The translations under genes and the position numbers were made by a program. This document shows positions 22,640 through 33,489 of a stretch of DNA of 64,000 nucleotides, piece by piece (within the stretch, counting starts at the first letter, position 1; each line of letters begins with the position of its first letter). The notes under the pieces are model-generated. The model made no database searches and was not told where the DNA came from. It worked only from the letters and a program-made list of their open reading frames with translations. Origin of the DNA: Cristatella mucedo (lineage: Eukaryota > Bryozoa > Phylactolaemata > Cristatellidae); assembly GCA_009760855.2 (NCBI GenBank), contig WPIO01000001.1:11544001-11608000 (forward strand). The letters run 5' to 3'.

Positions 22640-24752
22640 TTGTGTATTATGAGCTTTGGAAATCGCGTGTCAGGTCGTCTTTAGCTTGATGTTCTGCAGT
22701 GGTTCATGTCCTATCTCAGTGGGAGACTCCAGAGTATTGACGTGAATAGACATCTCCTCAACCGTTCCCAGATTAGCTCCTTACCTGATGATCCTTGTGA
22801 TGATCTAGCAGATCGCTTCTCTCGATTGTCTGTGCAGAAGATAGACAAGATCAGGAAATCCATCCCTGCAATGACAGCCTCCCCACTAAAATGCTGTTCC
22901 TCGGTTCCTGGCTGCACCTCAATGTCTGCATTTAAGCAGGTCTCTAGTGATCTAGTACTAAAGTTCGTATCTCAATCAAAGAAGACAACAAGTCATCTGG
23001 ACCCTATTCCCACTGTCCTGCTCCTACGTTGCATTGATCTGCTGCTGCCATGCATAACTAACATCATTAATATGTCATTAGCCTCAGGTCATGTCCCAGC
23101 ACCTTTCAAAAAAGCTGTAGTCAGGGCACTTCTCAAGAAAGCAACACTAGACCAAGCGAACTTAAGCAACTACCGCCCAGTCTCCCTACCACAATTCCTA
23201 TCAAAGACACTGGAACGGGTAGTGGCAGACCAGCTGAACTCGTATATCGAAACCTCACACCTTGCTAGTAAGTTCCAGTCTGGCTTTAGAGCTAATCACT
23301 CCACAGAGTCAGCATTGCTTAGGGTGTACAACGACCTACTTAGGAATGCAGACATGGGTAGAGTGTCTCTGCTTGTTTTGCTCGATCTTTCGGCAGCTTT
23401 TGATACCATCGATCACAAAGTTCTTCCAGAGCGCCTCTCATCTCGCCTGGGCATCACTGGCACTGCTCTGCAGTGGTACAGGTCCTATCTCAGTGGGAGA
23501 CTCCAGAGTATTGACGTGAATGGACAAAGATCATCTGAAGTACCTCTGAAATATGGAGTACCTCAGGGCTCTGTGCTAGGTCCGGTTCTTTTCACGGTTT
23601 CTACTCTCCCTCTTGCTGATGTGATTGCCAAGCACAATCTAGGCTTTCACTTCTATGCGGATGACACTCAGTTGTACCTTTGCGTTGATCCCTCCCAGCC
23701 TTCGAGCACCTCAAATTCTCTCAACTCACTTGCTGCATGCATTGATGACATCCGCACATGGATAGCAGCAAATTTTCTAAAACTAAACAATGACAAAACT
23801 AACTTACGAGTAATGGGCAAACCCAGAGTGATTCACAAATTGGAAAGGCTGACGCTCAAAATTTGCTCTCCCAGCATATCTGCTGTTACATCAGCTCGAA
23901 ATCTAGGTGTCATGTTCTAAAGCGACCTCTCGTTAGACGACCATATCAGCTCCACAGTCAAGTGTGCCTACTTTCAGCTTCATAACATTGCTAAAATTCG
24001 GGCTTGTTTAGATAAGGATACCACATCTAAGTTGGTCCATGCATTCGTGACATCCCGTCTCGACTTCTGCAACTCACTGCTTACTGGCCTACCAGCATGT
24101 GCGATCAGGCGATTGCAGCTGGTGCAAAACTCTGCAGCCAGGCTTGTCTGTCGTGAGCGTCGCAGTTGCCACATTACTCCACTTCTCGCCGACCTGCACT
24201 GGCTACCAGTCAAGCAACGGATCGATGTCAAGGTTTCGTCGCTCACTTTTAGGTCCCTTCATTCTTTAGCTCCAGCCTATCTCTCAGATATACTCCCCCC
24301 ATCAGGCCAAGCATCGTACCACCTGCTTTTCGGAATCCAACAGTCTACAAATACCTCGTAAAAACCTCAAATCCTTTGGAGACCGTGCATTTAGTTCGTA
24401 TGCTCCCAACGCCTGGAACTCCCTCCCGACCTGCGTCAGAACATCCCCTGACCTGACCACATTTAAAAGGAACTTAAAAACACACCTATTTAGGACAGCA
24501 TTTAGTGGGTCCCTGTGATTCGTCCTTGATGTGCTTATGCGTGCTGACACTGTGCATGCTGTCACTAAACACATTTGCCTACTGACCCTGTGCATGTCAC
24601 CTCTAACCATATTATTCATTTTGTTTGTTTTTCAAGCATGATTTTACTTACCATTCAATTGCATTTCCCTTTGCAGCAAATGTAAAGTGTCTAGAAAGAG
24701 GTTAAATTCTCCGAGAACGCTTTATCAAGTGCATTATTATTATTATGAGAGT
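22640..24752 (+). mobile_element. LINE-A copy, longest RT open frame, inactive
   Basis: An open frame from 22706 to 23920 encodes the EN-RT linker and most of a CR1/L2-type reverse transcriptase. Landmarks: NYRPVSLPQFLSKTLERVVA; FQSGFRANHSTESALL; motif A LLVLLDLSAAFDTIDH; motif B GVPQGSVLGPVLF; catalytic YADD in FHFYADDTQLYL; then WIAANFLKLNNDKT. The AP endonuclease and gag-like ORF are absent. It is broken by a CAA-to-TAA change at 23918 (compare 60128) and an extra C in the run near 24296. The C-terminal region, 3' hairpin (24683-24726) and ATTATTATTATTAT tail follow. The first 60-110 bp (to about 22752) duplicate an internal RT segment, see findings. Confidence 0.9.
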
Positions 24753-24769
24753 GTATACAAAAGCGAAAA

Positions 24770-24900
24770 TAACGCATTGCAGTGTATATCCCTCTGTGAC
24801 ACCACAAATACGCAAGGCTTATGTGTTTGTTACGCAGGAGAGCTTTCGACTGTGCACTCAAAGATTGAGTGGCTTTCGGTGTGCATACGGTAGCTAACAG
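24770..24900 (-). mobile_element. LINE-B 3' end fragment
   Basis: Antisense LINE-B 3' end: GTATATCCCTCTGTGACACC, TTACGCAGGAGAGCTTTCGA and GTGGCTTTCGGTGTGCATA, lying directly after the LINE-A tail. Confidence 0.7.
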
Positions 24901-24904
24901 ACAC

Positions 24905-26754
24905 GTGAGAACTAAGGCGGTTCAGAGCATAACGCTGGCCCGCAAATTTTCCCACACCCATGCTTTTTTATGACTTGTCATAGTTGAGTGCAGAAATTTA
25001 TTAGAGTAAGGTTTTTCGGTGCATTCGCTTGAATTAATACTTTTCTGCAGTATGGGTATTATTGGTAAATTTTGTATCCTGCTAACTATTACTGCATACA
25101 TGGATGCATTTAAACGTCACGATGCGTTAGTCGTTCTTAGAGGCGCCAGTTCAGACAGCACCGGTCTCATGGCTGTGAGTTCTAACAACCTAATTTGCTA
25201 ATTTTGTTTCTCTTCAAAAATCTTCGACCAAAGCCGTTCCTCACGTTCTTAATAGCACTTATTGATAGAGATCAAGTCCCAAAGGAAGCTAACTGTTCAA
25301 ACTATGTATGAGGAAATAATCGCAGAGATTGTTAACTAATTAACGTTGTTCTGGAGGCAGACGTATCCAAAACTATGCAACGGTAATTAAGGTCTAGAAC
25401 AGAGATCATAACAGTGGGTAGCAGCTACAATTAATTACGGCGGCGCCAATGAATTATACTCCATCTCATGACATGAAGCTACCTACGGCCTTTCATAAGC
25501 TTTTTAAAAATAAACTATCTGATTCCCTTAATTACTAGCCGTCTGTTTTTAGAGAGGGCTCTGGACCCTGCATAAGAACATGTCATTTGCAGATTAATGG
25601 CAGCTGGGAGCTGTAGGGCTGACTAGGGTGTGCGATCGTTAGTGTGAAAATTTGCTCTCCTCAGAACACTTCCGATATCCTATCGCACGCCATGGCAAAT
25701 ATATGTACTTAGCAGAAACCACGATGAGCAAGCAGCGCTTTTCAGCAAAGACTTAGAGAAGACATTTGGTTACTGGTTGAAATTGGCAAGTCTTATGTAA
25801 GCCGTGTTATGGAATGTAGCTTAGGTGTGTCACCACTATAGAGCCAAGATAGTTTTCAGTTGCTTGTTCACGTTTGCCTAAAATTCAGCGAAGACATAGT
25901 TAATGCAACCCCCTCACCATCGCTAATAGCATGCATCAGTGCCTAAAATAACCACGCACCCACTGAAGAGACGCTACTCTTCCCGGCCCCAACCAAAAGC
26001 TCAGAGCAAGTTTCGAGGAAATGGCGATCAATAAGAACCTCTCTTTACTTTGTCGTACAGTAGGTGCATGTCCATAGTCGGAAGCCTCAAATATGAATAT
26101 GAACATAATATGAATATTCTTCTTCATTTTCGTTATCGTCACATTGGTCAGCAAACCCCGCTACTGTCCCTCCCGTCTGGATGGTGGTTGGATAGGCCTA
26201 GCAGCCACGAACGTGGGCCGCTGCTGCTAGATATAGTGTGAGCTAAATATTTGCAATCCACCTGAAATACTCGGTGGAGATTACAGGTTTCCTAGAGCGT
26301 TATACAAAGTTATGTTAATATTACAGAAATAGCCCCTCTGAAGGCCTGATTGAATTTTATGTCAAACTCAGTCCTTGTCAAATTTCCAATGTCTGTAAAT
26401 GTTATTTATCTTAAAAGTGCACAGGCATTCGTTATTTTTCAGCCGATATAAAAATTATTGCAGTATCTGGTGCATTTTAAGAGGTTTTAAGGAAAAAGGC
26501 TGCTCCGCCGTAGCCATATTGAAAACTGCAAACAAAACAGGCTCCAAGGTTGAATTCGCTATGTCCGTGAGACATAATCACTTTTCCAGAAGCAAACCAA
26601 AATTATATCCCCACACTGCGTAATTTAAATCTTTAAATTTTTTTAAATTTTAAATCTTTTCCCCTAATTTCGCAGAGAATTGGTTTCCCTATGTATATTT
26701 GTTTCCGTATGTGTGCATAGCACAGCAGGTTTGTGCATGGCATTTAGGCTGTCT
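24905..26754. other. Unannotated intergenic DNA
   Basis: No recognised repeat or gene. 25052-25174 could be a first exon encoding a signal peptide (see findings). A short LINE-tail-like motif lies near 26280-26310. Confidence 0.45.
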
Positions 26755-26755
26755 T

Positions 26756-26766
26756 TGAGAGAGAGG

Positions 26767-26798
<32 letters not shown>

Positions 26799-26821
26799 GG
26801 CAAGAGAAAAGAGAGAGAGCG

Positions 26822-26894
<73 letters not shown>

Positions 26895-26927
26895 TGGAGA
26901 GAGAAAGAGAGAGGTGGAAAGAGAGAG

Positions 26928-26960
<33 letters not shown>

Positions 26961-26967
26961 AGAGAGA
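26756..26967. repeat. (GA)n microsatellite, impure
   Basis: About 210 bp of purine-only GA-type repeat with GGGAGA and GAAAAG interruptions. Confidence 0.95.
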
Positions 26968-27213
26968 TAGTTTTCTGATGACTTGATAATAAGAAAATTA
27001 TGATATCAAAATCCGATTAGAAGAATGCACAGCAGAGTAAATGCGATGTAGGTGGTGATATCTTTTCGAAAAGAATTAAGGGGTCAGGCTTGAGTGAGTA
27101 GCATCTGAAGCACCAGTGGAATGTAAATATTGTATTACGGATAAGTCGATGTCGGCCCATTTCTGTAAACTAAATTGTGGTTAAAACGAGTTCCTCATGG
27201 GGAATCTTAACAG

Positions 27214-27492
27214 TCAAGCTAGACTAAGTGAGAATAAATTACTTTTCATTCTTAATTCGAGGTGTCGCTGCGTGAGCATCGTTGATTGCTGTATGCATGA
27301 GAGCTTCGCCTCCTTTCTGAAGGCGTCTTCGTGAACTTTCAGAGCTGTGTCTAGAAAGCCGCCTCCTCTGATAGACTCGATCACTGTCCCGGATAACGGA
27401 ACAACTCGAGCAATCGCCTTATTGAAGACCTCGCCAGCTTCCTGGGTTATATCTGGATTAAACTGCCGGAGTTCGGAAATAGCAGCCGACAA
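27214..27492 (-). other. Protein-like open frame without ATG, possible exon
   Basis: Minus-strand open frame of 92 codons whose composition looks protein-like (AGEVFNKAIARVVPLSGTVI, GGGFLDTALKVHEDAFRKEA). It starts after a stop with no ATG and has possible splice sites (CAG near 27460, GTAATT at 27242). I recognise no domain. It may be an orphan exon, a pseudogene piece or chance. Confidence 0.25.
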
Positions 27493-27849
27493 TTGTCACG
27501 AGCCCTTACGTTGAGTGATTGACAGGTTCGTCCTTGAATTATGTCAGATTGGCCTCTAAATCCCAAAAACTCAGTCGTGCACCCATTTCTTTGAAAGAGC
27601 CGCTCATGCACTCAGTTGATCAGCGGATACAGCAACAATTCTTGCCTAGGATCAATGTGTCCGTAAAGGCTTCGCCCTTTCACAACTAAATATGTTGCTG
27701 CAGGCTTTTTGCACGCCCAGGTTTAATTAAGACAACAAATTAGCTCTCTCTTTTTTATCAGTCAAAGACTTTTGGATGCAAAAAGCATTTGCTCTACTGG
27801 TCCATGACGGTGAAATGATCTGTTGCAACTCTTGTGCATGGACGTCAGG

Positions 27850-28045
27850 TCATCTTATACTGGCACTGCATTTACCGCCGCCCTAAGCTGGTACTTTTAC
27901 GCTACTTCTTTCATCGACCTTCGCTCCTCGCTCGCTCGCTCGCTCGGCCATGCTTCAACCTTTTTTTGCTGCGTGAGACGATGCCTTTTGGCTAAGCATG
28001 CTCACCGAAAGCTGCCTATTCTGGAGTTCGCTGTAGTAATCCTGA
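27850..28045 (+). mobile_element. Diverged LINE-B fragment, plus orientation
   Basis: Encodes remnants of the LINE-B C-terminus (LSWYFYATSFIDL, then CVRRCLLAKHAHRKLPILEF) with a (CTCG)5 expansion at 27931-27952. Faces the antisense copy starting near 28100. Confidence 0.6.
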
Positions 28046-28099
28046 AGAATTACTTTCAGTTAGTCGTTCTGTCGTGGTGCTGCAAACTGGGAGGCGTGA

Positions 28100-28600
28100 A
28101 TGTAATGTATTGTATCTCCGTCTGTAGCGCCACGATGCCACAAAGACTATGTGGGTGCTACGCAGGAGAGCTTTGTACGGCGCACTCACAGCCTAAGTGG
28201 CTTTCGGTAAGCATTCAGTAGCCAACAAACTTAATCTCACGGAACAAAAATAAAGTGGGTATCATAGCCAAGTCATGAGTGCAATTGAGATAGTGAGTCG
28301 CTTGGAAGTAGCAGTTCACGACCGCTGGAAAGAATGTGCCATAGTCGGCAGCAGGAGAGTAGTTGCGTAAGAATCGTGGAAACGAGTTTCACAGTCTAGG
28401 ACCTGCAGAGCTAAAGCTTCTGTCACCAATGGTTTTTAAGTTGAGGAGTGGAATAGCGAATTTATTGTCCGTACAGGACCTGAGCGCACGAGTAGGCTGA
28501 AACTGGTGCAGCAGTTTCAGCTGGGTATAGAGGAGCCAAGCCATGAAGGGCCTTGCGGATCAGTGGTAGAACTTTGCTCTGTATCCGTTGATCGACGGAC
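28100..28600 (-). mobile_element. LINE-B copy, 3' end
   Basis: Antisense LINE-B from the 3' end (TGTATTGTATCTCCGTCTG, GGGTGCTACGCAGGAGAGC) through AGTCGGCAGCAGGAGAGTAG to TGATCGACGG. Matches 8411-8822 over its length. Confidence 0.75.
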
Positions 28601-28609
28601 ATATTGGGG

Positions 28610-29120
28610 TATGGCTAATGTATTGCTGCTTTGCTACTATTAGCGTATGGGCCGGTAGTCAGTTTATGGCCTCGGTATTCACATTGTGGCCAGTTTATGG
28701 TCTCGCTATTCCCGCTAAGGCCAGTGCATGGCCCAGTGGAGTTTATGGCGCGGCTGCCGGTTTTGACGAAATAGGTTGAAGTTGAATGCGAACGGTGCAC
28801 ACACGACGAAACGAGAGCACTTTGGCTGGCTTCAAAAAAACGTGTGCTCTCACGCGGACGCTCGCAGCGGGCCAATACGCCACCGCTCTGCCCGGCGTAC
28901 TAGTCGAAACTCCCTATGTGTCTATGCATGCATAGGTTATCGCCCTCATTAATCATTTTCCCATGAACTGGCAACGGCTCATAAACCGGCTGCAGCGCCA
29001 TAAACTCCACTGGGCCATGCACTGGCCGTAGCGGGAAGAACGAGGCCACAATGAACTGGATGCCACAATGCGGGAAGAACGAGGCCATAAACTGACTACC
29101 GGCCCTAGGATGCTAGGAGT
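28610..29120. repeat. Large imperfect inverted repeat with internal subrepeats
   Basis: Left arm 28610-28765 and right arm 28960-29120 are reverse complements with small gaps. Shared blocks, left-arm sense: GGGCCGGTAGTCAGTTTATG, GCCAGTGCATGGCCCAGTGG, AGTTTATGGCGC. Each arm repeats a CCAGTTTATGG-like motif several times. The spacer (about 195 bp) holds no open frame. Possible fold-back element or hairpin RNA source. Confidence 0.8.
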
Positions 29121-30983
29121 AGCAAGCGATAAATTAGCCACATGAATGTACCTCGCGCGGCTACGAAGCGAGCGCGTTTCGTCGATGGGTGCTGATCTGC
29201 TGCTCTAGCGCCAAAGAGGAAGGAGAGAGAGAATAGCGTCCGTTTGTTGGGCCGAAGGACGGGCAGAAAGTCTGGAGCGAGCGGGCTGATGGCGGCTAGC
29301 GGAAGCCGGCAGCTGCGACCCGAGGGTACTGGAGAGGGAGAGACGTCCAGATGCGGACTCGCCTCTCCCTGCACGCCTGGGTTGTTTCGATTTCTTGCTA
29401 GATGCAAACTCGTTGCTGATTTATTGCTTTTCGAGACGCAAACAAAGAAGAGCCGCTGAAAGGCGCACAACGAAAAGGCAAAAATGCGCAGACCACGTGC
29501 ACTTTCGCTTTCACTCTCAGGAAACGCGCTACCTCGATCGCTCGCGATGGCTGTCAATAGAAACGCGCTTACAAGTTGACATGCGGGTCTTAAATGTGGA
29601 GATGACTCCCAACCAAGTGTAGGGCTTTAGTCGAAGCACTCTTTCTTTTTCTTGGCATCCACAAACCTTTCACGCTTCCTTTTCATAAGCACTTCGTATC
29701 TTTGCATGACAAAGGCCTTTCTAAGTTCAAATGATGCTCTAAAAAAAAGTCAAAGGCATCTTGGGTAGTGGGCACAATAGGATAGTGATCGTAATAATGA
29801 TAATTATATCAATAATTTTTATAGCGCCTAAGAAAAAATGTCTCTACCCGGGCAATTTGCAACTAGTTGTAGGAGAATTAGTACCCAAAAGTTAATGAAA
29901 TACAGGGTATCGTGCTAAGACAAGAATACACCAGCACACAAGTAGCATGCATTGCCAAACGATGCAAAAACGCAAATAGACACTCAGGGCGGCTGAGAAG
30001 AAAGACCCCTGACTGTTAACATGAATTGGATCATGCGCAGGTAAGCAGGCAAAGCACGCAAGATAAATGACCAATGGTTCACTTGGGCGCAGAAAAAACT
30101 GAGTGGAACAAATTCGTCTTTCGTTAGGACGGACTTGAGTGATGCGAACAATGTATACGGAGAGACAGAAGCTTGAGAGGAGTTCATAACTTATGGTGCT
30201 TCGAACTGAAGGCCGGATAACCGAAAGATTTCAACGTTGTTGCTTGAGGAACAGCGAGATGACTGCTAGCTAAGGTACGGTTGATGCGAGAGCACGTGAC
30301 TTTGGGAGGAAAAAGGTCGGATGCGGAGGCTTTTGGATACGATCGAAGCGACCGGCGATTACAATGATACTGATAGTAGCTATACAAATAGTCAGTCTTT
30401 TATATAGTACCCTAGTGATGCTATGGATAGCAGCCCAATTTCAATATTTCTAGGAAAGAAAATCAGCCATGTCGTCACTCCTGTCAGTTGAGTAAAAAGC
30501 AATTAAATTTCGGCTGATTTATAAGCTTATTTATATAGCGGCATTAGAGTCTTAGAGTCTTACCAACTGTCACCCTACGTGCAGAAGAAAATAAGAGATT
30601 GGCTGCTGCAGGACTTAAATCCACGAGACTAGATAAAAACCTAGATCAATGTTTATTTCCTTCGTGACGGCTTAATGAGCGTCCTCACGTTAACTTCAGT
30701 TGGTCGGCTAGCTTGAAAGAAAGTTTCAATGTCGATTAAAAAGAAAGACGCAGACCCCAGCATATACCGAACGTACTTCCATTGAGCGTGGTCGGCATAC
30801 GCTGTTGAGGATTCGTACTGGTGTTTGGTAGCAATGTACTCGTTGTATGCTTTTATTAACGAGAACGTGGTCTTTCCAACGGAGCCATTTTGTCTGGTAA
30901 TCACTTTATTCTTTGCCTCGGAGTGTGAAGCACCCTGAGAATCCATAAATCTTTCTGTTTTCGCAGTCCAGATACCTCAAACG

Positions 30984-30988
<5 letters not shown>
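29121..30988. other. Mostly unannotated DNA with a LINE-like 3' end remnant
   Basis: 29815-29890 resembles the antisense 3' end seen at 56640-56720 (TTATAGCGCCTAAG, ACCCAAAAGTTAATG). The rest is unrecognised. Two open frames (29105-29557 minus, 29244-29459 plus) overlap in GC-richer DNA without domain support. Confidence 0.4.
30653..30946 (-). CDS. Candidate small protein, 97 aa, unknown
   Basis: Starts with ATG at 30946 and ends TAA. Hydrophilic, protein-like composition: MDSQGASHSEAKNKVITRQN near the start, then KTTFSLIKAYNEYIATKHQY and a basic end (LIKPSRRK). No domain recognised, no neighbouring exon found and no splice signals that I trust. May be chance or a fragment. Confidence 0.25.
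   Translation of the reverse strand: MDSQGASHSEAKNKVITRQNGSVGKTTFSLIKAYNEYIATKHQYESSTAYADHAQWKYVRYMLGSASFFLIDIETFFQASRPTEVNVRTLIKPSRRK

Positions 30989-31018
<30 letters not shown>
30989..31018. repeat. (AT)n microsatellite
   Basis: About 15 AT dinucleotides followed by GTGTAGTATATATAC. Confidence 0.95.
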
Positions 31019-31023
<5 letters not shown>

Positions 31024-31029
31024 AGTATA

Positions 31030-31200
31030 TATACTAACTGATTTAAAAGCCTCTTTTGTATAGCGGCAGAAGAGCCTTTACGCCTATCACCGCCGCTTGC
31101 TGGGGCGATATGGAATCGCCCACTGCAGGATTCGAACCCACAACCACGAGACCGAGGTAGTGAGAAGCAACCGCCTTACCTAGTGCGCCATTACGGCTCA
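31030..31200 (-). mobile_element. SINE-2 copy
   Basis: Antisense: AAAAGCCTCTTTTGTATAGC, GCAGAAGAGCCTTTACGCC, the B box complement GGATTCGAACCC and the head CCTAGTGCGCCATTACGGC. Confidence 0.85.
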
Positions 31201-31574
31201 ATAAGCGTACTGGTATCTAATTTTTGAGAGCTGCGAGTGGCTCTTCGGCGATTTATTACACCTACCAGACTGCGACATGCAGCATCCTGCAAGAAAGTGC
31301 AATTTCTTCGGAAAGGTGGAGAGAGCAGAATGATTGAGAAAGAAAGAGAGACGGTGCCCGAGTATTCATGCATAGGCCAGTGCTCGTCTGGGTGCTCTCA
31401 AGCATGGCTTGGTGCACTCGCGCGAGTGTATGTATGTACACCGCGGTCATAAGAGGGTGCATACGCCGTCGGCACCCACGTCAGATGGACATGGGATGTA
31501 AATGGCTACAGAAAGGCTGACGCAACAGCAAGATGGAGTAGTGACGAAGATGCGGTACAAAAATAGAGATTGAG

Positions 31575-31721
<147 letters not shown>

Positions 31722-31821
31722 AATAGGGGCGAAGGGAAAGATGGAAAGGAGAAATAAAAATAAGAGAAAAGAGAGAACCAAGAAAGATAGAGAAAAAGAG
31801 AGAGCGAAAGGGAGATACAGA

Positions 31822-32390
31822 CTTCTCGCCGACCTGCACTGGCTACCAGTCAAGCAACGGATTGACTTCAAGGTTTCGTCGCTCACTTTTAGGTCACTTC
31901 ATTCTTTGGCTCCAGCCTATCTCTCAGATCTACTACCCCACCAGGCCAAGCATCGTACCACACGCTTTTCGGAATCCAACAGTCTACCAATACCCCGTAC
32001 AAACATAAAATCCTTTGGAGACCGTGCATTTAGTTCGTATGCCCCCAAAGCCTAGAACTCACTTCCGGCTTGCGTCAGAACATCCCCTGACTTGACCTCA
32101 TTTAAAAAGAATTTAAAAACACACCTATTTAGGACAGCATTCAGTGGATCCCTGTGATTCTTCCTTGATGTGCTTATGCGTGGTTACACTGCGCATGCTG
32201 CAACTAACCACATTTGCATGCTGACCCTGTGCATGTCACCCCTAACCACGTTATTCGTTTTGTTTGTTTATCAAGCATGATACTACTCACCATTCAATTG
32301 CATTTCCCTTTGCAGCAAATGTAAAGCGCCAGAGAGAGATTGAGTTCTCTGAAGGCGCTTTATCAAGTGCATTATTATAATTATTATTGT
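31822..32390 (+). mobile_element. LINE-A copy, 5'-truncated, with target-site duplication
   Basis: Begins inside the C-terminal region (LLADLHWLPVKQRIDFKV) at the edge of GA-rich DNA. It ends with the clearest 3' hairpin (AAAGCGCC 32323-32330 against GGCGCTTT 32354-32361) and an ATTATTATAATTATTATT tail. Flanked by ATACAGA at 31815-31821 and 32391-32397. A TAG replaces Trp in the KAWNS motif. Confidence 0.9.
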
Positions 32391-32397
32391 ATACAGA

Positions 32398-33269
32398 TGA
32401 GATAGGTGAGAGATGTGAGAAAACAGAAGAAAAACAAGCGGTATTTTTTCTGTCATACACTCTGGATTTTTGTGGTCATATTTCCAAGGTTATGGAAAAA
32501 ATTGCTTAGCTAAAGTTCAGAAAGTTTTCCGTGAGCTCGGCTAAAATCGCTGCAATCGCCTCTTTTAGGCGCCATGTTAGTGAATTCTATAATAGTTGTG
32601 ACCGCTTCTTGTAGAAGTGTGTTTCAAAAAAGAGATGACGATGGCGCAAAAGAATATTCTGCATAGAAAAGGAGTTTAGGGTCGAATGAGAAAATCACAT
32701 ACCCTAGTTTTGACCCACTTTATTCCTGATTTTTCCGTGGCACATGGCAAAGAATGCAAGTGAATGAAAGCCGCATAGGTTCGTAGGCTAGATCAAAGAC
32801 CGCAGCATTGAAACACAATCATTTTAGCTAGGATCAAAGATCTTAGCTAGCTGGACTGCAGGCTAGATCAAAGATCGCTGCCAGAAATAGCGTCAGATCT
32901 TGGCATACACAACCAAGGCAGCGCATTCTGGAGCCGACATAAGATCTTCAAGTTGCGAGTCGTATGTAACTGTATGAAAGTGACTCCCGCGGTGGCTGTT
33001 CTAGTGCCTCTAGAGTCTCACGGAGACACAGAGGACACACTTCCGTGTTAAACGAGACTCTGCTTTGTTACTCCTAATGGGCACATATGGAAGCCCAGTC
33101 AATCGCAGCTAACGATACGAAATATAATCTGCATTAGTGGCCTGACGCTTCGCTGCTTCAATGGCTTGACTATTGGACACAGGTGAGGCACGTGCATTTG
33201 TGTCAGGCGCTTCGCTAATTACAGCAGAAGCCAGTCTTATGAGATGAGTGTACACAAATCTTATCTTAT
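32398..33269. other. Unannotated intergenic DNA
   Basis: No gene or known repeat. A short local repeat of AGATCAAAGA(C/T)CG(C/T)(A/T)G occurs at about 32791 and 32867. Confidence 0.45.
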
Positions 33270-33478
33270 TTAACTGCTTCACTTGTATAGCGACAGAAGA
33301 GCCTTATCGGCTATCGCCACCGCTTGCAGTTGGCAATAAAGAATCACCCAACTGCAGGATTCAAACCCACGACCTTGGTCGTAAAGTAATAGTAATAAAT
33401 AAATAATACAAATCACAAATAAGTAGTAAAGTAATTGTAAAGAGTGAGCACCTTACCTCATGGGCTATCACGGCCCAG
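33270..33478 (-). mobile_element. SINE-2 copy with internal AT-rich insertion
   Basis: Antisense SINE-2 in which about 45 bp of AT-rich sequence separates the B box from the A box. The insertion is flanked by GTAAAGTAAT at 33381-33390 and 33426-33435. The remaining landmarks are conserved. Confidence 0.8.
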
Positions 33479-33489
33479 TTGGTAACTGA

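Noticed and set aside
29105-29557. 150-codon minus frame near the large inverted repeat
   Set aside because: No ATG-supported domain content and a competing plus-strand frame; GC-richer composition explains both.
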